NCBI GenBank assembly: GCA_018267955.1
Contig: JAFDXL010000008.1
Location: 62,001 to 126,000 of the forward strand
Reading direction: 5' to 3'
Source of the DNA: Bacteroidota bacterium
Lineage (GTDB): Bacteria; Bacteroidota; Bacteroidia; Chitinophagales; Chitinophagaceae
Length of the DNA stretch: 64,000 nt
In this document: positions 63,600-64,000 of the stretch, piece after piece
Layout: the number at the start of each line of letters is the position of its first letter
How positions within the stretch are numbered: the first letter of the stretch is position 1
Translations under genes and position numbers: made by a program
Notes under the pieces: model-generated
Database searches by the model: none
Seen by the model: the letters and a program-made list of their open reading frames with translations, nothing else
Told to the model about the DNA's origin: nothing

Positions 63600-64000
63600 T
63601 TGAAAAGAAAATTACACGATCTTTTTAGAGTATCAATGCCTATATCCCTGTTGTTTCTTTGGCCATTCTGCACACAAGCCGGGGAACATAACAACATGGT
63701 TGTACCGGATGCGAATGTATCTTTTATAGAGAACGTTGGGCAAATGATTGATGAGAACTATGTTCCAAGGGAGGATATTGATTTTCGTCTGCAGGGTACT
63801 GCCGTAAATATGTTTGTAAGCAATCACGGGTTACAGTATGTGTGGACGAAGGCTAGTACGATTGAATCAATCAGTTCTGGAAGGCTGAGCGACATAAAGG
63901 GTTCGAGATCGAACGCTACCGCTTTTGACCTTTATAGTTTATACGTAGATATGGTGGGCGCAAATCCTAATGCCAGGCCCGAGGTAGCGGAACAAATCAG
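63600..64000 (+). CDS. N-terminal part of a large secreted protein (DUF7948/SBBP-like start), cut by window edge
   Basis: The frame is open from the TTG at 63600 to the window end with no stop (133 codons). The N-terminus LKRKLHDLFRVSMPISLLFL is a signal peptide. The mature start VSFIENVGQMIDENY, followed by DFRLQGTAVNMFVSNHGLQYVW, matches the N-terminal domain seen in large Bacteroidota secreted proteins with SBBP repeats and a gliding-motility-type or T9SS C-terminus. The TTG start is chosen because the ATG at 63636 would remove the basic part of the signal peptide. The only upstream in-frame limit is a stop at 63552. Confidence 0.72.
   Translation, partial: MKRKLHDLFRVSMPISLLFLWPFCTQAGEHNNMVVPDANVSFIENVGQMIDENYVPREDIDFRLQGTAVNMFVSNHGLQYVWTKASTIESISSGRLSDIKGSRSNATAFDLYSLYVDMVGANPNARPEVAEQI

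Overview
The window looks like chromosomal core and accessory DNA from a member of the Bacteroidota, most likely the class Chitinophagia. The evidence is a fused SecDF translocase, gliding-motility protein GldC, secreted proteins with type IX secretion (T9SS) C-terminal sorting domains, a heterodimer-type lycopene cyclase, frequent TTG starts, hardly any Shine-Dalgarno sequences, and many copies of the Bacteroidota -7 promoter element TAnnTTTG. I found no rRNA, tRNA, insertion sequence, prophage or CRISPR array. Gene density is high and no gap exceeds about 300 bases.

Layout: 1-2.7 kb is the end of an RND efflux pump operon (pump plus TolC-like channel). 2.7-5.1 kb makes UDP-glucuronate and UDP-xylose (ugd-uxs). 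5.2-13.9 kb holds a lipoprotein, two aminotransferases, tRNA maturation and modification genes (cca, tsaC-like), a tandem DUF1573 pair, and an adenine deaminase/truncated hemoglobin operon. 13.9-17.8 kb is a LytS/LytTR two-component pair followed by a tandem LytTR-box-like element. 18-26.6 kb holds a LUD protein, two GT-C-type membrane proteins, rsfS-ftsH, birA and a carotenoid pair (crtZ-like and lycopene cyclase). 26.6-30.7 kb is a housekeeping cluster (pabA, cvpA, yqeY, gldC, rluA, ybeY, feoA, nadD). 30.7-33.7 kb has an AI-2E-type permease, a three-gene YtxH/holin-like cassette and a universal stress protein. 33.8-42.2 kb is a surface polysaccharide locus (initiating sugar transferase, two polymerase/ligase-like proteins, flippase, three glycosyltransferases). 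42.2-45.1 kb is a phenylacetate-type degradation pair (enoyl-CoA hydratase, paaZ). 45.2-48.7 kb is a large T9SS cargo protein with an M43-like protease domain whose active site is degraded. 48.9-55.1 kb holds secDF, an MlaE-type permease and a hybrid histidine kinase. 55.2-64 kb holds small and secreted proteins, pyrD-terC, a second T9SS cargo and the start of a large secreted protein that runs off the end.

How the parts connect: the ugd-uxs pair can supply nucleotide sugars to the polysaccharide locus 30 kb away. SecDF exports the many signal-peptide proteins, and the T9SS (its core genes are outside the window) would finish export of the two sorting-domain proteins. The most noteworthy non-coding signals are the LytTR-box pair at 17.73 kb, a perfect 16-bp inverted repeat touching the start codon of the universal stress protein, a 7-bp tandem repeat that includes the stop codon of cca, a nearly G-free A/C leader before a secreted protein, and a recurring promoter layout that predicts leaderless mRNAs for several housekeeping genes.
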